Source: Seminavis robusta
Lineage: Eukaryota > Bacillariophyta > Bacillariophyceae > Naviculales > Naviculaceae
DNA: 45,288 nucleotides
Direction of reading: 5' to 3'
Assembly: GCA_903772945.1 (NCBI GenBank)
Contig: CAICTM010000858.1
Location: 1-45,288 of the forward strand
This document shows, one piece after another, positions 1 to 11,388 of the stretch. The translations under genes and the position numbers were made by a program. The notes beneath the pieces are model-generated. The model saw nothing but the letters and a program-made list of their open reading frames with translations. It did no database searches and was not told the origin of the DNA. The first letter of the stretch is position 1; each line of letters opens with the position of its first letter.

Positions 1-2980
1 AAAAAGGAGAGAGATAGGTAAAATCCGGTGTGGAGGAGCGATAGTGGAGTGAGGATTTGGGTGAATTTCCTACCAACATTGATCGTATCAACGCGGATTC
101 GGATAATGAGCCTACTGACGCGAGTGAGGAAGTGAGATATCTCCGAGTTGGAAAGGTCAGTTGCCACATTGCAAGGTGACAACAAGGAGGACTTGGATGA
201 TACCGGCCCCCAAGACGAAAGCAACATAAACGCATTCAGAGCCTACTGTGTCAAGGCAAAGAAATTACCCGAGCTAACCGATTCGGATAAGCGAGGGGTC
301 CAACTAATGGATATCCTCCGTAGGAAAAGGACACCTATGGATACCTATGATGATGTACTTGCTTGGCTTTTGGAGGAAACTGGGTCGCTAATGGAAAACG
401 AAAAGCTGGGAAAGAATTCAGACTACCTCAGCAGGAAAAACTGCTCCGAATTCTTAAAGAAAGGTAAAAACATGAGCGACAAGTTACCTTTTGAAAAGGA
501 GATAGACCTTCCTCATTGCAATGCCCGGATCAAAGTCATTTGCTTCAGTGCTCGGAATTGTGTGGAGCAATTGTTTACCGATCCACGCCTCACAGATGAG
601 AATTTCTGCTTTTTCAATGATGATCGGATGGCTCCACCACCTGAAAAGGCGACCTATGTGGTGAGTTGAACACGTGCGAGGCATACCGAAACGCCTATAA
701 AGAATACGTGGATGACCCACAGAATGAAGATAGCATTGGGGTCCAGTTCTACATTGATGGGTCAGTTACGGGCCAGTTTGAAACCCTTTCAATCACCGCT
801 TTGAAGATGTCATATCCTGTTTCACCGTTGACTATCGGAAGAAGGATCAAGCCTGGGCGATTGTTGGCTTTGTGGTTAACTATTCTGAAGGTAAATCCAG
901 AGGACAGAAGATGTTTGCGGATTCTCGTCATGACCAAGCACTTGAGGATATGGAAGGTATGTTTGTGGTAGGGAAGGAGAAACCTCCATTAAAGTTACAA
1001 AAGCGCATGACTTCCATGCCCAAATTAGAAACACATCTTGAGCAACTACATCCCTTTGAGAAACGAATGGGATGGTAATGGACCTTCCTTACCGAGGAAA
1101 GCTCTACCGAAACAAAACCGCTGGTGTTCTGGATGCAATGGTGAGGGCTGACACCGATGAGGCAGAAACTGCTTTGTGGAAAGTAAAGGAGCGGGGGAAC
1201 AATGTGAAGCACCTGTTTCGATATTGTGTCTGTCCAAATGAAGAAACTGACGACCCAAATGCGAAACAATGATGCCAAGACATCTCAATGATCATGGACT
1301 CATCGACACAAAGGACTTTGAAGGTTTGAAAGCCATCTCGCGCAGACATTGACAACGCTGGTACAAGGTCCGATTCGATCCGAATATATGATACAGGAAT
1401 TCATATGTGCATGCCCCTCCGAGAATGCTCCATGCCATCCGATCTTGGGTATCTTTCTTGTATGTGAGAGTGTGTTTCTTTGCCCAAATCGCCCAACTTC
1501 ACAGTTGGGTAAGGATATTGATGCTTTGGCACTGGAATATGGTGCCCTGTTCCGTCAAACTCTGAACGAGACCTTCCCAATTGAAATTCACCCATGGAAT
1601 CGCAAAGAAGAAGAAGCTCAATGCCAATGAGTAACCGAGGCGCGTTTTGTTACTGACTGCTGCTGTTTTGAGATCCACACAAGGCCGTGAAATGTTGAGC
1701 AAGAACAAGCATTTCCAGGAGGAGGCGTATGTCAATAGACGTGGTTGTTGCTGGTGGAGTCGCTTCTGAGAATGGGAACTTTCCTTTGCGTAACCAAAGA
1801 TGAGGTGTTGCGATGTTAAGAGGTGTGGAGCGCAAGAATCGGTTATTATAGTACCTCTTTGCCAGATCTGCAGACGAACGAGGGTATGGGGTTGAAAGTA
1901 TTCACGTTCCACGCAATAATTCACTTGGCAAGGGATATCCTTTTGTATGTGTCCCCAAGAAACATGACACCGGAAGCAAACGAAAGGTGCCAACAAAGTA
2001 ACCAAAGTTGCAGCCAAGTCACCCAAAGATACCTTTTGACATTCGAACTTCAAAGGCAACCAGACTGATAGATGTTCCTACTGGTTGAGTGGGCACATGG
2101 CTGAGATTAATGGTCGGAGATTGTGTATTACTATGGGAAGTTTGATCCACTGCCTCCGAAGGCGACGACGATGGTTCCGATATCCTCAACCTCCACACTG
2201 GGAAAGCAGTACCAATCCACGAGGAAGGAACTACCAACCCAGGAACCAAAATGTAGCCAACAGGAAGAAACTGTGACGGGTGGAGCAATGATGGAGGTGT
2301 ACTAAGGTGGCTGCGCGATGCATGCTTGATTGAAGGATAGGCGGCCCGCAGGAGGAAGAAGAGATTTAAGAAGGGCGATGTGGAAAGGTCGACCGTCAAT
2401 GTGGGTGATGAGCTGCTTGAGTTACTCTTGACCTGCAGGAGGAAAGGAAGATTTGGTTGAGGCATGGTGACTATCAGCTCCCAATTACACTCAGCACAAA
2501 CGGGAACGGCAAAATATCTATGGTCATCCAAGTTTCAGAGGAGGCGGAAGTGGAGAGACGGGGCTTGTTTGACTGGGGAGTGGAGGAGGATGGTGGGTTT
2601 GGGAAGTGCCAGGTCATATCAGTGCTTTGTGACACTGGAAGGGATTGATGACGATCCTGATGTCCGTAGAACCAAATTCGGGGGTATCCACCTGGAAAAC
2701 GGACCTATGCAGTGATAGAAAATGCCACTGGGTGACAGAAGGAGAAGGAAGTGATGCGTGTCAGGACTGTTTGTACCAACTCAAGAAGGATGCAAAGGTC
2801 GATAGAAAACGGGTGAGGTCTAAAACGGCGATTCTTCATTGCGGATGTGGATGCCATTGCCTCCCCACTGTGTGTGGTCCCAGACATCGGTCAAAGCCAA
2901 GCTGTAATGTATTTTAAAGTCAAGCCCGGTCTGAGTGGGTAGAGGAGTTCCTTCTATGGCTTCGCGACCCCTCTGGTTAG
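1..2980 (+). pseudogene. Decayed DDE-type (Plavaka-like) transposase, many frameshifts
   Basis: This stretch has no long intact frame, but consecutive frames read as one protein. Recognisable pieces in order are: an acidic N-terminal part (about 150-669); a catalytic-looking block with FYIDG near residue positions encoded at 745-760; a short 'AWAIVGFVVNYSEG' block (about 860-900); a cysteine-containing block with YCVCPNEE (about 1215-1250); FHAIIHLARDILLYG (about 1905-1950); a 'DTGSNE..CHKVTK' block (about 1965-2000); and a C-terminal part reaching WLRDPSG near 2970. This order fits the large transposases of Plavaka-type elements that are abundant in diatoms and fungi, as I know the family. 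At least eight frame changes and several stops mean it cannot be translated. The 5' end probably lies before the window. The open frame at 148 starts with TTG, so it is not a gene start. The family name is inferred from motif order; that this is a transposon relic is more certain. Confidence 0.7.
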
Positions 2981-4039
2981 ATGACATGTCGGTTAGCTAG
3001 TATCTAGCCTAACAGTTATCAAAGAAAATGTGACCAGATTAGCGCACGGTGTCTCCTCGTTCCACGAGACTTCTGCTGACCGAACGGCTACATAGAGCTA
3101 CCAAATTGGAACCGGGATACCCAAACGGTAACGGTTGGCGCCCATTCCTCTTTCTTTGTTTTGATGCTGAGAAACAGAACGCCAGCCAACTTTCAAAATG
3201 TTTCGCACGGATCAAAGGCTTTAACTAGAAAAATCGATTTTTAAAACTTATATATCTATCACCTGAATACTATATAACCCAACTCCGTGATTTCTTGACA
3301 TTTAAACAGTTAACAAATCGTGGAAATTACATTACCAATCAGGGAGGTGCAGGTCACAAATTGAACCAAAAAACCATCTCAGATGCGCGCAAGAGGCTCG
3401 AGAAAGAGATGTTGGTGACAAAAAAAATGCCAACTCGAGGGAGATCCATGGCAAAAACATCCACAGCATCCATTGGAATGCCTACATTAGTGGACAGAAA
3501 CCACATACATGCCTAAACCGCTACCTAAGGAGTGTAGAGAAGCTTTCCACAGCAGAATGAGTATGAAGGAGGGTACGTACAGACACAACATGTACTAGCA
3601 CGTAGATTCCCATTGACTGAATGCGTATATTGCAACCAGCCGTTCTGTGTGACTACTTTTGATAATCATACTCCATACACAAGGAGCGCAGTCTCGTAGG
3701 AATAGTACTAAGTAAGAGACTACTGGTGTCGGGTTAAGTATGGCCCAACCAGTTGGACCCCACGAAATAAGATGAGAATCGATCGGTCGCAACGGAAAGG
3801 AGTTGACTGCAGTTTGCAGTCGGTGCTCTTCAGTTTTACTTCATAAAATCGATCTCAGCCAGTGAAAAGGGTAACATCTGCATCTCACTCTGCTGCTTGT
3901 CCATATGTTGTTAACTCCTCTTCTTCCATCATTCGGCCCTGTTGCTACTCAATGGATTTTTGGCGCCGTTCATCAAGCCTGTGGAAGCGGGCAACAGCAT
4001 CTGAAGGAAGAGAAACACGAAGGACGCAGGTATCTTTGA
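2981..4039. other. Spacer between two transposon relics, no gene seen
   Basis: About 1.06 kb. The short open frames here have no recognisable motif and poor codon character, so I do not call genes. It probably contains unrecognised ends of the flanking decayed elements. I found no terminal repeat or target duplication by eye. Confidence 0.5.
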
Positions 4040-5802
4040 GGACGAGAGAAGGGAGCTTACTTTGAAGACGCCCAGGGAGGCTACGGCCAGCAGGAGCACC
4101 GTAGGTAGCGAAACCGTGGTGAAGAAGATTTCTACAGTTCAGACGATGAGCGACAAGCGAACTATCAAGATCACCACCGGACTAGCACGCCAAAAGGAAA
4201 AGAGTCGACAGTCCTCATTGCTGTCTCTGTTGAGTTACTGCTTCGTATCCTCAAGCCCCCATCAGCAAGGTCGCACTCATCTCAATCCGGCAGCAGCAGT
4301 CGTCACAACAACGGGCACGCTACAAACTGCCAAGGCCACATTCCAAACCCGAACCGAACGACTCCGGATCCGGACGGCAAAAGTCCAAAAAATCCAACAG
4401 GCCACCACCACTGGCATGGCATCCATCGGCACCTGGTAAACCATTATCCAAGCAGTTCACTTCTGGGAAGGAAAGCGTCGCACATCCCACTTGATAGTCC
4501 AACAATGAGTGGAAAAGGAGGATAATGCACAAGAAGAAAGGGGTCACCGCCCCGGTCGAGCAACCGTCAGAGGAAGTCTCGTATGATTGGTAGAGACAAA
4601 AGATGACGATGACATGCGATGTGGAGTCTCTGAATGATAGTGAGAAGGTCACATACTAATTAGCTTGTACGAGGAGGAGAAAAAGTAGAAATGAGGAAGC
4701 CGACATGGAGGAGCCTGATGAGGACTGGGAACCTGACAACTTCGATCTGGAAGAGGCCCTTGCAACAACACCAAGGGGAGTAATGATTATATAGCAGCTC
4801 CGGCTGTTTCAAGAAGAATACCCTGTTGATGACAGGAGTTTAGCAGCGAGGAATCGAGTGAAGCCATTGCCTATCTTGTACTGGATCGAATGGGCAAGAA
4901 GGCCTTCTTTTTGACGGCGACCGTAAGATGGACAAAGGGTAAGTTCTCTGCTACTCGATCGGAACCTTTTGGTTTCTAAATGCCCAGTGCACTTGACCAA
5001 TCTGGAACCGTGTTTTTCTCTTTCTTTACAGTATCAAGGAAAGGCGCGCCCATGGGTTGCCCATTGGAAAGATGCAATCACGGCAATCATGAACGAGCAA
5101 CGCAACTTCGTCGTGAACCAGATGTACATCAAGACCGAGGACTTTTTGTGCTGCACATGGACTCGACAAGAGGCCAACTCCGGAACAGCTCAAAGCGTTG
5201 GTGATGCGGGAGGTTCCTCTTGAAGACCTTGCCAAGATGCCAGTGCACAAGAAAAGGCAGCGCGTGAGGAAATCAAGCTGCATTCTTCCCTTAACGGAGA
5301 AGCTTTTGCCATTTGTTGCTGGTGCATCCAGCTGGTTTAGGGAGTCAATCCGCCACAACCAGTTGATAAGTGTGGCCAAGTGGAAGGGAAAAGCTGTGTG
5401 TTCCTCCCGATCTGAGGCAATGACCCTCCTCATCTACGAGAACTCCTACACCAGATGGAACCTCTGCTCCAGCCTGGGAACAATGACTGTGGCAGAAAGA
5501 AATGAACTGCCCCAAGAGCAGCAAGGACTGGAGACAAAAAAGTTTGCTACCAAGTATCAAACTCCAAGGTGGGCAATGCCAAGTATGGAGGTTGGTCCAA
5601 TGCAGGCCGAAGGCGCTACAATGCCCTCAAGCTTGAGGTTCAGGATGCCCGTGCCAAGCCCAATGCCCAAGATGCAGAACAACAAATGCTGAAATGGATG
5701 TTGAATATTGTGGAAAGGAAGACCACCAGCCGATCCGGATGCCGTGAACAAGAAGAAGAAGAAGGGCAAGCGTCCTACGATGATCTGGTGGACTGTGACT
5801 AG
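4040..5802 (+). pseudogene. Multi-frame relic of a repeat-element protein
   Basis: A second decayed coding region on the plus strand. An acidic segment (EADMEEPDEDWEPDNFDLEE, about 4695-4760) is followed by a block reading YQGKARPWVAHWKDAIT (from about 5032), then VPLEDLAKMP to about 5560, then GGWSNAGRRRYNALKLEVQ (about 5588-5645) and a stop near 5802. Reading it as one protein needs frame changes near 5200 and 5560. A pyrimidine tract ending in CAG at 5029-5031 looks like a genuine splice acceptor just before the YQGKARP block, so the ancestor was an intron-containing gene. The late block has the 'KFGGWS..G..RF..L' look of a C-terminal segment that I have seen in multi-copy diatom element proteins. 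No enzymatic domain is identifiable. It could also be a decayed host gene family member. Confidence 0.5.
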
Positions 5803-6546
5803 GGTCCTTCCAGGTTGTCAATTGCAGCCAAGGCCCCATTGAATGGGAAGCCCTTGGCCGCCTTTTGATTCCCCTTGGTGCTTTTTGGCAGGGCTTTTGT
5901 GAGAAATTTGTTGCCCAGTTCTCTCTGTTCGGAAACCTTCCGGTGCTTTTTCGGTACCCATTGCTCCCTTTCTTTTTGCTGATCTTGTTAATTTGGTCGG
6001 TGGTGGTTGCCATCTGGTAGCCTTTTTCACCCTTTTCACCCCTTTCACCATGAGGATCTTTTACGTAATCCTCTTTTTTGGTGACTCACTACTGCTCTAT
6101 TTGGATTAGCGTTAACAATCTAGCTTTTTGATATTCCCACTCTATCCTAGTCTTATCTCGTTTTAGCTGGTTTTAGTTGAACTTGGCCACCTGCAGGTCC
6201 ATTTTGGTAGGTAACGCCTCTGCGATTAATAGCCCCTCTGTGCAGGATCTATTGTTGTTGGGAATGATTCTTCATGTTCTGACATCCAAAAACGGATGGC
6301 GATGTGACTTCTTTTTAGTAGACAATGACTTAACGGTTGGATACACCAATGGCACAAAGGGTAACATACCACGTACTGAAGTTGTTTCCCCTGCCATAGT
6401 AGATTGTAAAGTACGTCACTTCCCAACCTGGAGCCGCACCGGTTGCCTAATTGGAACCTTGGACTTGGTTCGGAAGGAGAGGTTGGGATGTGCTTCCCAA
6501 ACGAGACCTGAGGTCTCGTTTTCAGAATTACCTACAATTGCGCTTC
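5803..6546. other. Pyrimidine-rich spacer, probable 3' flank of the transposase-like gene
   Basis: About 740 bases between the plus-strand relic and the stop codon of the minus-strand transposase-like gene. It has C/T-rich runs (5990-6055) and an 11-bp perfect palindrome at 6499-6521. An open frame at 6177-6578 on the plus strand shows no recognisable protein and is not called. Confidence 0.5.
6499..6521. repeat. Perfect 11-bp inverted repeat with 1-base spacer
   Basis: Left arm AAACGAGACCT (6499-6509) and right arm AGGTCTCGTTT (6511-6521) are perfect reverse complements around one G. It lies 25 bases beyond the stop codon of the minus-strand transposase-like gene. It could be an RNA hairpin in the 3' UTR, a 3'-end signal or part of an element end. 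Confidence 0.8.
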
Positions 6547-9500
6547 TTAGATGTGTGCTGGTTGTTGGTACAGCATGAACTGCGGTGCACCGTACGGTAA
6601 GGGAGGTGGAGGCGCCGCTGGTGCAATCGGTTGAAACTGTTGTTGTTGTTGTTGCTGTTGCTGTCGAGCCGGTGCTGCCGGTGCTGTTGAACGTTGCTGT
6701 TGCTGCTGTCGATAATGTTGCAGATGTTCTAAATAACCCCTTCTTTTCGTTGTAGTTGTGGTAGCAACCGAATTTGAATTTGAATTGTCATTTAGAGGTT
6801 GACCGTTTTGTGGATTTGAATTTGAATCTTCGATCACCGGTTGGGTTGGTTGCGTGGGTGCTACAATCGCTGGTTGCCGTGCAGCGATTAATGGTGGCGC
6901 AGCCATTAATGGCAATGGTGATGGTTGTTCAGTCGGAGGAGGAATCGGCGAGCGACACTCTTGGCAGAGACAATGACCAACTGGGCTATACTTTTGTAAG
7001 TGTGGTTTGTGCATCACCAAATATTCGGAGAAGAATCGCTCACCATTATCCACCGGCAAATCCTCCACCACTCGAAAGGGAACGGCAACACCAAAATCCT
7101 TGGCCATTGTGTTGATGAATAGCAACTCTGAATGATTCCAGAATGGCACTACCTTTTCCCATCCGGCTGGCAATGATCCTCTTTCCTCCGGTGCAAGATT
7201 CATCAACCTTCTCTTGTGTCTAATGGTAAGATTGTATCTTGCTGTTCCGAACAGATTGAGGGCATCCGCAAGGCTCCTGCGCATTCCACCATTCGCGAAA
7301 TGAGCAAACCTGTCATGGAAACATTCGAGTTTTGATTCTCCTCTCCGTGACAGCCACTCTGTAAGTTGATGTTTGCTGTTTGGATTGGGTGAAATGGCAT
7401 CATACATTTCTTCAAGTGGCATTGGATCAGCCAAATGACAAGCCTTTTCCTTGCAGTTCTTGATGGCATTCTTGGTGTCTGCGGAGAACAAGGTGATCTC
7501 TTTCACTGGATCAATTCGGCCTCTACCAGGTCTGCTGTCACTCGAGGCCGTCACTTTGTATTTGCAGAACCAGTCATCTAACATCTGTACCATCGTCTCA
7601 GGTTCACGCATTCTTTTTCGAAGGTATTTTGCGTATCAATCTCTGAACAATTTGGATGCCTTGAGATCCGCTATTTCAGCAGAAGAGTAACACTTCCCAT
7701 TGACTGACAGCGAACCGTCTCTGAGGCAGCGAAGCAGTTTCTCATAGTCACAAGGTTCGTACAAGTACAAGCAATAGAGCAAGTCATTCAATGCATCCAT
7801 GTAATCGATATGACCCTTCTTCATTGTTGATACTATCCTCTTTTCAAAATGAAACAGACCAAGGAGTCCTTCGATTCCAGGGAAGAGTGTCTCCCAGTAG
7901 TCATCCTTATTGGGCCATGTGTCACTGTACATGGCTTTGGGAGAAAAAGCCTCTCTTCTCGACAGTTTTGTTGCCGCGTGAGCAAAGTGGATTGTCTTCG
8001 TTGAAGGAACCAAAACGGCTGATGCTATCTCTCCAGTTGAGGTAGCAGCATCCCAGACAGCGACTGCTCCAAGACTCTTGAGATAATTCTTCACTGGCTG
8101 GAAGGTGTGGTCCTGGCAAAAGATCCCTTCCTTACACTGGACACTTTGTATTTCTCTTGTGTGCCGCTCATTGTCACTCATTGCCCAGGGCGTATTTGTG
8201 GAAGCCAATGCATCATTGAATATGTCACGGATCGTGTCACCAAGGGGTGGGTATTGTCGAATGAAGGTTCCATCTTTTTCGACATATGGTTGTGGTTGGA
8301 ACGTTGGATCATCCAGTTTCTTGTGTTGCAACATGGAGAGGAATGAGGCAACTTTCCGAGCATATGTATTGTTCATAGCACTGTAAAGTAAGCGACTGCA
8401 GAGTTCTCCATTTGCATAGGTCAACATTATATCACTGAATACATTTGTAGCTGTTCTTGATAGGTGCGAATTTCTTTTGAGGGCATATTTGGTTTCCACC
8501 GGATACAACGATGCTGCAAATGGTGGAATGGCAACCAGCACTTCTGCCACGTTTGAATGGAATCCGTTCTTGCAACAGGAACAGACCATTGACATCGTGA
8601 TGCACCATGTAACTTCGTCCAAGCCAAAGATGGGGAACAAAGTCTTATTCTTCGAGAAATTGGTTCTGTGGTTCTTGAGAATTCCTTTGCAGGTGGCATA
8701 TGGGCAAGGCACAGCAATACCAAGCCGGACCCAGTCAACATAAAGCAGTTTGGTACCTACAATAGAGTGGTAATGTGGCTCTAAGTCTCCAGGCGAATCA
8801 GGAACTGTCATTGTGATGCCACTGAAATGCTCTCTGAATAGCGTCTCGTCCCTTCCTCCAGGAACAATAATCTTTTCTGCTACCTCATTAGCAAATGCTA
8901 CCATAGCGATTGGGGGACCTTTCGACTTGTGTTTCTGACAGAAGGAGTCATCTTTCACCATATTGCCCACCGCCGGGCACAGCGTTTGCGGGGTAACTTT
9001 GGCAGGTGGTTTGGTGGCACCAGTGTCCATGTTGCCAGTTTCCATGTCAGTTGTAAGTTGTTGGTTTATTGTCTCTTGTGGTGGCTTCTTTTTCTTTTGT
9101 GGTCTCGCGGCAAAGAATTTCTCACCAGCTTCTTTGGTTGAGTGGCGCCAGCTGCCCTTTTCGCTTGTCTTCAGTGGCGCTTGGTAGTGTTTCTTTAGTC
9201 TGTCTGATTCCTTGTTGGCTTTGATGGTGGCTTCGTAGAGCTCCGGATTGCCTCTGGTTTCTGTATTCTTGACACACCTTGGGTGGTGCTTTCTTTTGGG
9301 AATGCGAACTGGGAGGCCTGCTTTTCTCCTTGCATATGCCACACACATTTCACACTCCTTCAATGCATCAAAGGCAACTTTGCCATCAAGGGTACTCTGT
9401 GTGGCCTTTGTTCGCTTTGGATATGAATTGCTCGCGGCAAGTTGATGGGCTCTCTTTTCAAGGGAATTTCGCTGTTGACTTTGCCTCCCCATTTCTCCAT

Positions 9501-9561
9501 TTTGAGCCTCAGGATTGTTGCTCCTTTCATCACCATTCTCTTGGGTGGCTGCGAGAGCCAT
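6547..9561 (-). pseudogene. Large transposase-like protein interrupted by one in-frame TGA
   Basis: From the ATG at 9561 to the TAA at 6547-6549 is a single frame of about 1004 codons, broken only by TGA at 7638-7636 (codon 642). Residues on both sides continue as one protein (LFRD, stop, YAKYLRKRM). Features: CEMC at 70-73 with HHPRC at 92-96, a likely zinc knuckle; a basic stretch near 155-160; a second cysteine cluster (CPYATC 286-291, CSCC 327-330); then a catalytic-looking core with DHTF (D484), YSDTWP (D547) and GLFHF (H571), compatible with an RNase H-fold DDE transposase. The C-terminus (about 880-1004) is proline/glutamine-rich with polyQ runs. An arginine codon CGA changed to TGA would explain the stop. 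The longer frame starts at TTG (9582), so I use the ATG at 9561. Whether TGA is read through, or whether a sister copy supplies the protein, cannot be seen. The family assignment (KDZ/DUF6729-like) is tentative. Confidence 0.7.
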
Positions 9562-9615
9562 CTTGAAGTGTTGCGATCTCAAGATAACAAGACATTATGA
9601 GAGATAATGGCTGAT

Positions 9616-9648
9616 AAGGAGCGGCACACAGTGTCATTGCCGCTCCTT
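9616..9648. repeat. Perfect 11-bp inverted repeat just upstream of the transposase-like ATG
   Basis: Left arm AAGGAGCGGCA (9616-9626) pairs perfectly with TGCCGCTCCTT (9638-9648). The 11-base loop contains a further short palindrome (ACACAGTGT). It lies 55 bases upstream of the ATG at 9561, so it would form a 5' UTR hairpin or a binding site for a dimeric protein. Confidence 0.8.
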
Positions 9649-10052
9649 TTCGATGGAATCTTTCTTTTCTGTTTTCGATGAACTCGAATTTGTTAACAAG
9701 GTAGCACAGTGGTACGTAAAAGGACTTGACTTGCGCTCTATGTATTAATGTGTCTTACATGTGTCTTACTTGAGTTAACGGTACTCCTCCACCAATCATA
9801 CTCCTGCCTTCTTACCCAGAAAATCGTTTGACTGGGGTAGTCCTTCTTATCTCTTATCCGCCTACTCAGGACGTCAAAGCAACACTCTCCGTCGATTGCT
9901 GGTTGTGTGTTGTTTGGAGATTGCAAGATGCAAGATCCAACGGCCACGGAGCAGTGCAAAAACAGGCGTGCAGGCTTCTTTTTCTTCCACTTCCTCACGC
10001 TAGACTACAGTACTGCAAAGCTTGCTTCCGCCTTCCGCCTCATTGATTGTTG

Positions 10053-10082
10053 GATATTTGATGATATTTGATGATATTTGAG
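10053..10082. repeat. 10-base tandem repeat, three copies
   Basis: The unit GATATTTGAT occurs at 10053-10062, 10063-10072 and 10073-10082, the last with one mismatch (final G). It lies in the 3' spacer of the coiled-coil gene. Confidence 0.85.
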
Positions 10083-10350
10083 CTGTCATTTCGAACCTCA
10101 TTGTTGGATAGAATACCGATAGTGGTGACGAGAGCATGGAGGAGGTTGTCGCCAAGAAGAATAAGTTGACGGGGCGGTTGAGGAATAAAGCATGACATTT
10201 CGTATTTTGTTTTGGAAAGACACAAATCTACAATAATTGCAAGTAAGAAGTCTAGTGTATGGTACACAGATTACTTCTAATAATACTAACCGGTGGCTAG
10301 AGTGCTGGTCGAATCGAACTAAATAAGAGTTATCCTGCCACATACTTCCC

Positions 10351-11388
10351 CTAAAGTTTTATTTGCTTCTTTTTGGGTGGCATGTGGGGCTCTGGTGCCT
10401 TTCGCTTCTTTTCGGCATTGATGACCTGCTTGAGCAGCCACACAATTTCCTTTTTGGTTTCTTTGAGACCGTCCAATTTTTCCTTTACTTTGGCATGCTC
10501 TCGTTCTAATTTTTGACTCGGAAGCAAGTCCTTGTCGTCGTCATCATCCTTGGCTTTGGCCTGTTTTGCTTGCAATTCTAATTCCTCTTGTACTTTTTGT
10601 TGGTGTGCTTCCCGGTCTTTTTCGGCCAGTTCCGCTTGTTCTTTTTTATATTGTCGTTTGGCCGCTTTCGCTTCTTTTTCGGTATTTTGTTTCCATTCTT
10701 CTTCGTGTGCCTTGGCTGCTGCCGCATGCTCCTTTTCCAATTCTTCCTGGATGGTTTGGAATTTCGCCTCCAATTCTTCTTGACTCATGACTTTGATTTC
10801 TTGGATTCGTTCGGCTTTGCTCTCTTCCAACTTGTCTAGTTTTTTCTGTGCCAATTTGGCCTTTTCCTTTTGTCCCTTTAATTTGTTTTGTAGCAGTTGC
10901 ATTTGGGCTTGTTGCTTGTGGTAGGGGGGTTGTTGTTTTTCAATGTATTTCTGAATGGCCTTGCGAGTGTCGGCTGGCACGGGTGGAATGGGAATGGTCA
11001 AGTTTCGTGTTCGATGAGGCGGTTTCACCTTGGTCAACCAGAGTGGTGGAGTCCACGAGGCATCGTTGGGTGCGGTGGATGATGATGATGATTGTTTGGC
11101 CGAAAACGATGCATTCGCAGTGGTGCTGCTATTCTTGCTGTCTTTTTTGACCAGATTTTCGCGGCTGGTCTTGCTGCTGAGTTTCTCACTGCTGTTGTTT
11201 CGGCTACTGAGGTTTTCTCGACTGGTCTTGCTGCTCAGGTTGTTGCTGTTACTGCTGTCGCGAGCGCGTTCTCGCTTTTCCTTATTCTTCTCCTTGATCG
11301 TCTTGTTTCCGGATGCGTCTCGTCGACTATGGCTGGAGCCTCTCCCTTCACCACGATGCGGAGCAGTGGGACCGACTAAACGAGGCAT
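10351..11388 (-). CDS. Lysine/glutamate-rich coiled-coil protein, probably nuclear
   Basis: A 345-residue protein from the ATG at 11388 (MPRLVGPTAPHR) to a TAG at 10351. The open frame extends upstream but only to a TTG, and that part reads like 5' UTR. The first 110 residues are Ser/Asn/Lys-rich, with an internal duplication of an LSSKTSREN segment. A short ordered-looking part follows (PPLWLTKVKPPHRTRN). From about residue 150 on there is a long charged helix rich in E, K, Q and A with heptad character, broken by a DDDDDK run. Near the end comes EIVWLLKQVI, then a basic tail (KKRKAPEPHMPPKKK) that looks like a nuclear localisation signal. Function is not recognised. It shares a divergent promoter of about 650 bases with the ankyrin-type gene. 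Confidence 0.75.
   Translation of the reverse strand: MPRLVGPTAPHRGEGRGSSHSRRDASGNKTIKEKNKEKRERARDSSNSNNLSSKTSRENLSSRNNSSEKLSSKTSRENLVKKDSKNSSTTANASFSAKQSSSSSTAPNDASWTPPLWLTKVKPPHRTRNLTIPIPPVPADTRKAIQKYIEKQQPPYHKQQAQMQLLQNKLKGQKEKAKLAQKKLDKLEESKAERIQEIKVMSQEELEAKFQTIQEELEKEHAAAAKAHEEEWKQNTEKEAKAAKRQYKKEQAELAEKDREAHQQKVQEELELQAKQAKAKDDDDDKDLLPSQKLEREHAKVKEKLDGLKETKKEIVWLLKQVINAEKKRKAPEPHMPPKKKQIKL

Larger units (their letters stand above)
9562..10350. other. Upstream flank of the transposase-like gene and 3' spacer of the next gene
   Basis: About 790 bases. It holds an 11-bp inverted repeat (9616-9648), a repeated TGTGTCTTAC motif near 9749-9770, and a three-copy 10-base tandem repeat (10053-10082). 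No coding region is supported. Confidence 0.5.

Noticed and set aside
3295..3516. Small plus-strand ORF
   Set aside because: Short, no family, between two transposon relics; composition does not resemble a real protein.
6040..6080. TTTTACGTAA motif shared loosely with 9710-9720 as terminal inverted repeat
   Set aside because: Only about 8 bases match, with no target duplication next to them, so I do not call element ends.
6177..6578. Plus-strand ORF of 133 codons
   Set aside because: Overlaps the end of the transposase-like gene on the other strand and has no recognisable domain.
10301..10330. GGTCGAATCGAACT, tRNA B-box-like
   Set aside because: No matching A box or cloverleaf arms at proper distance. 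The similar TCGAATCGAA motif at 11526 and 44211 also lacks tRNA structure.
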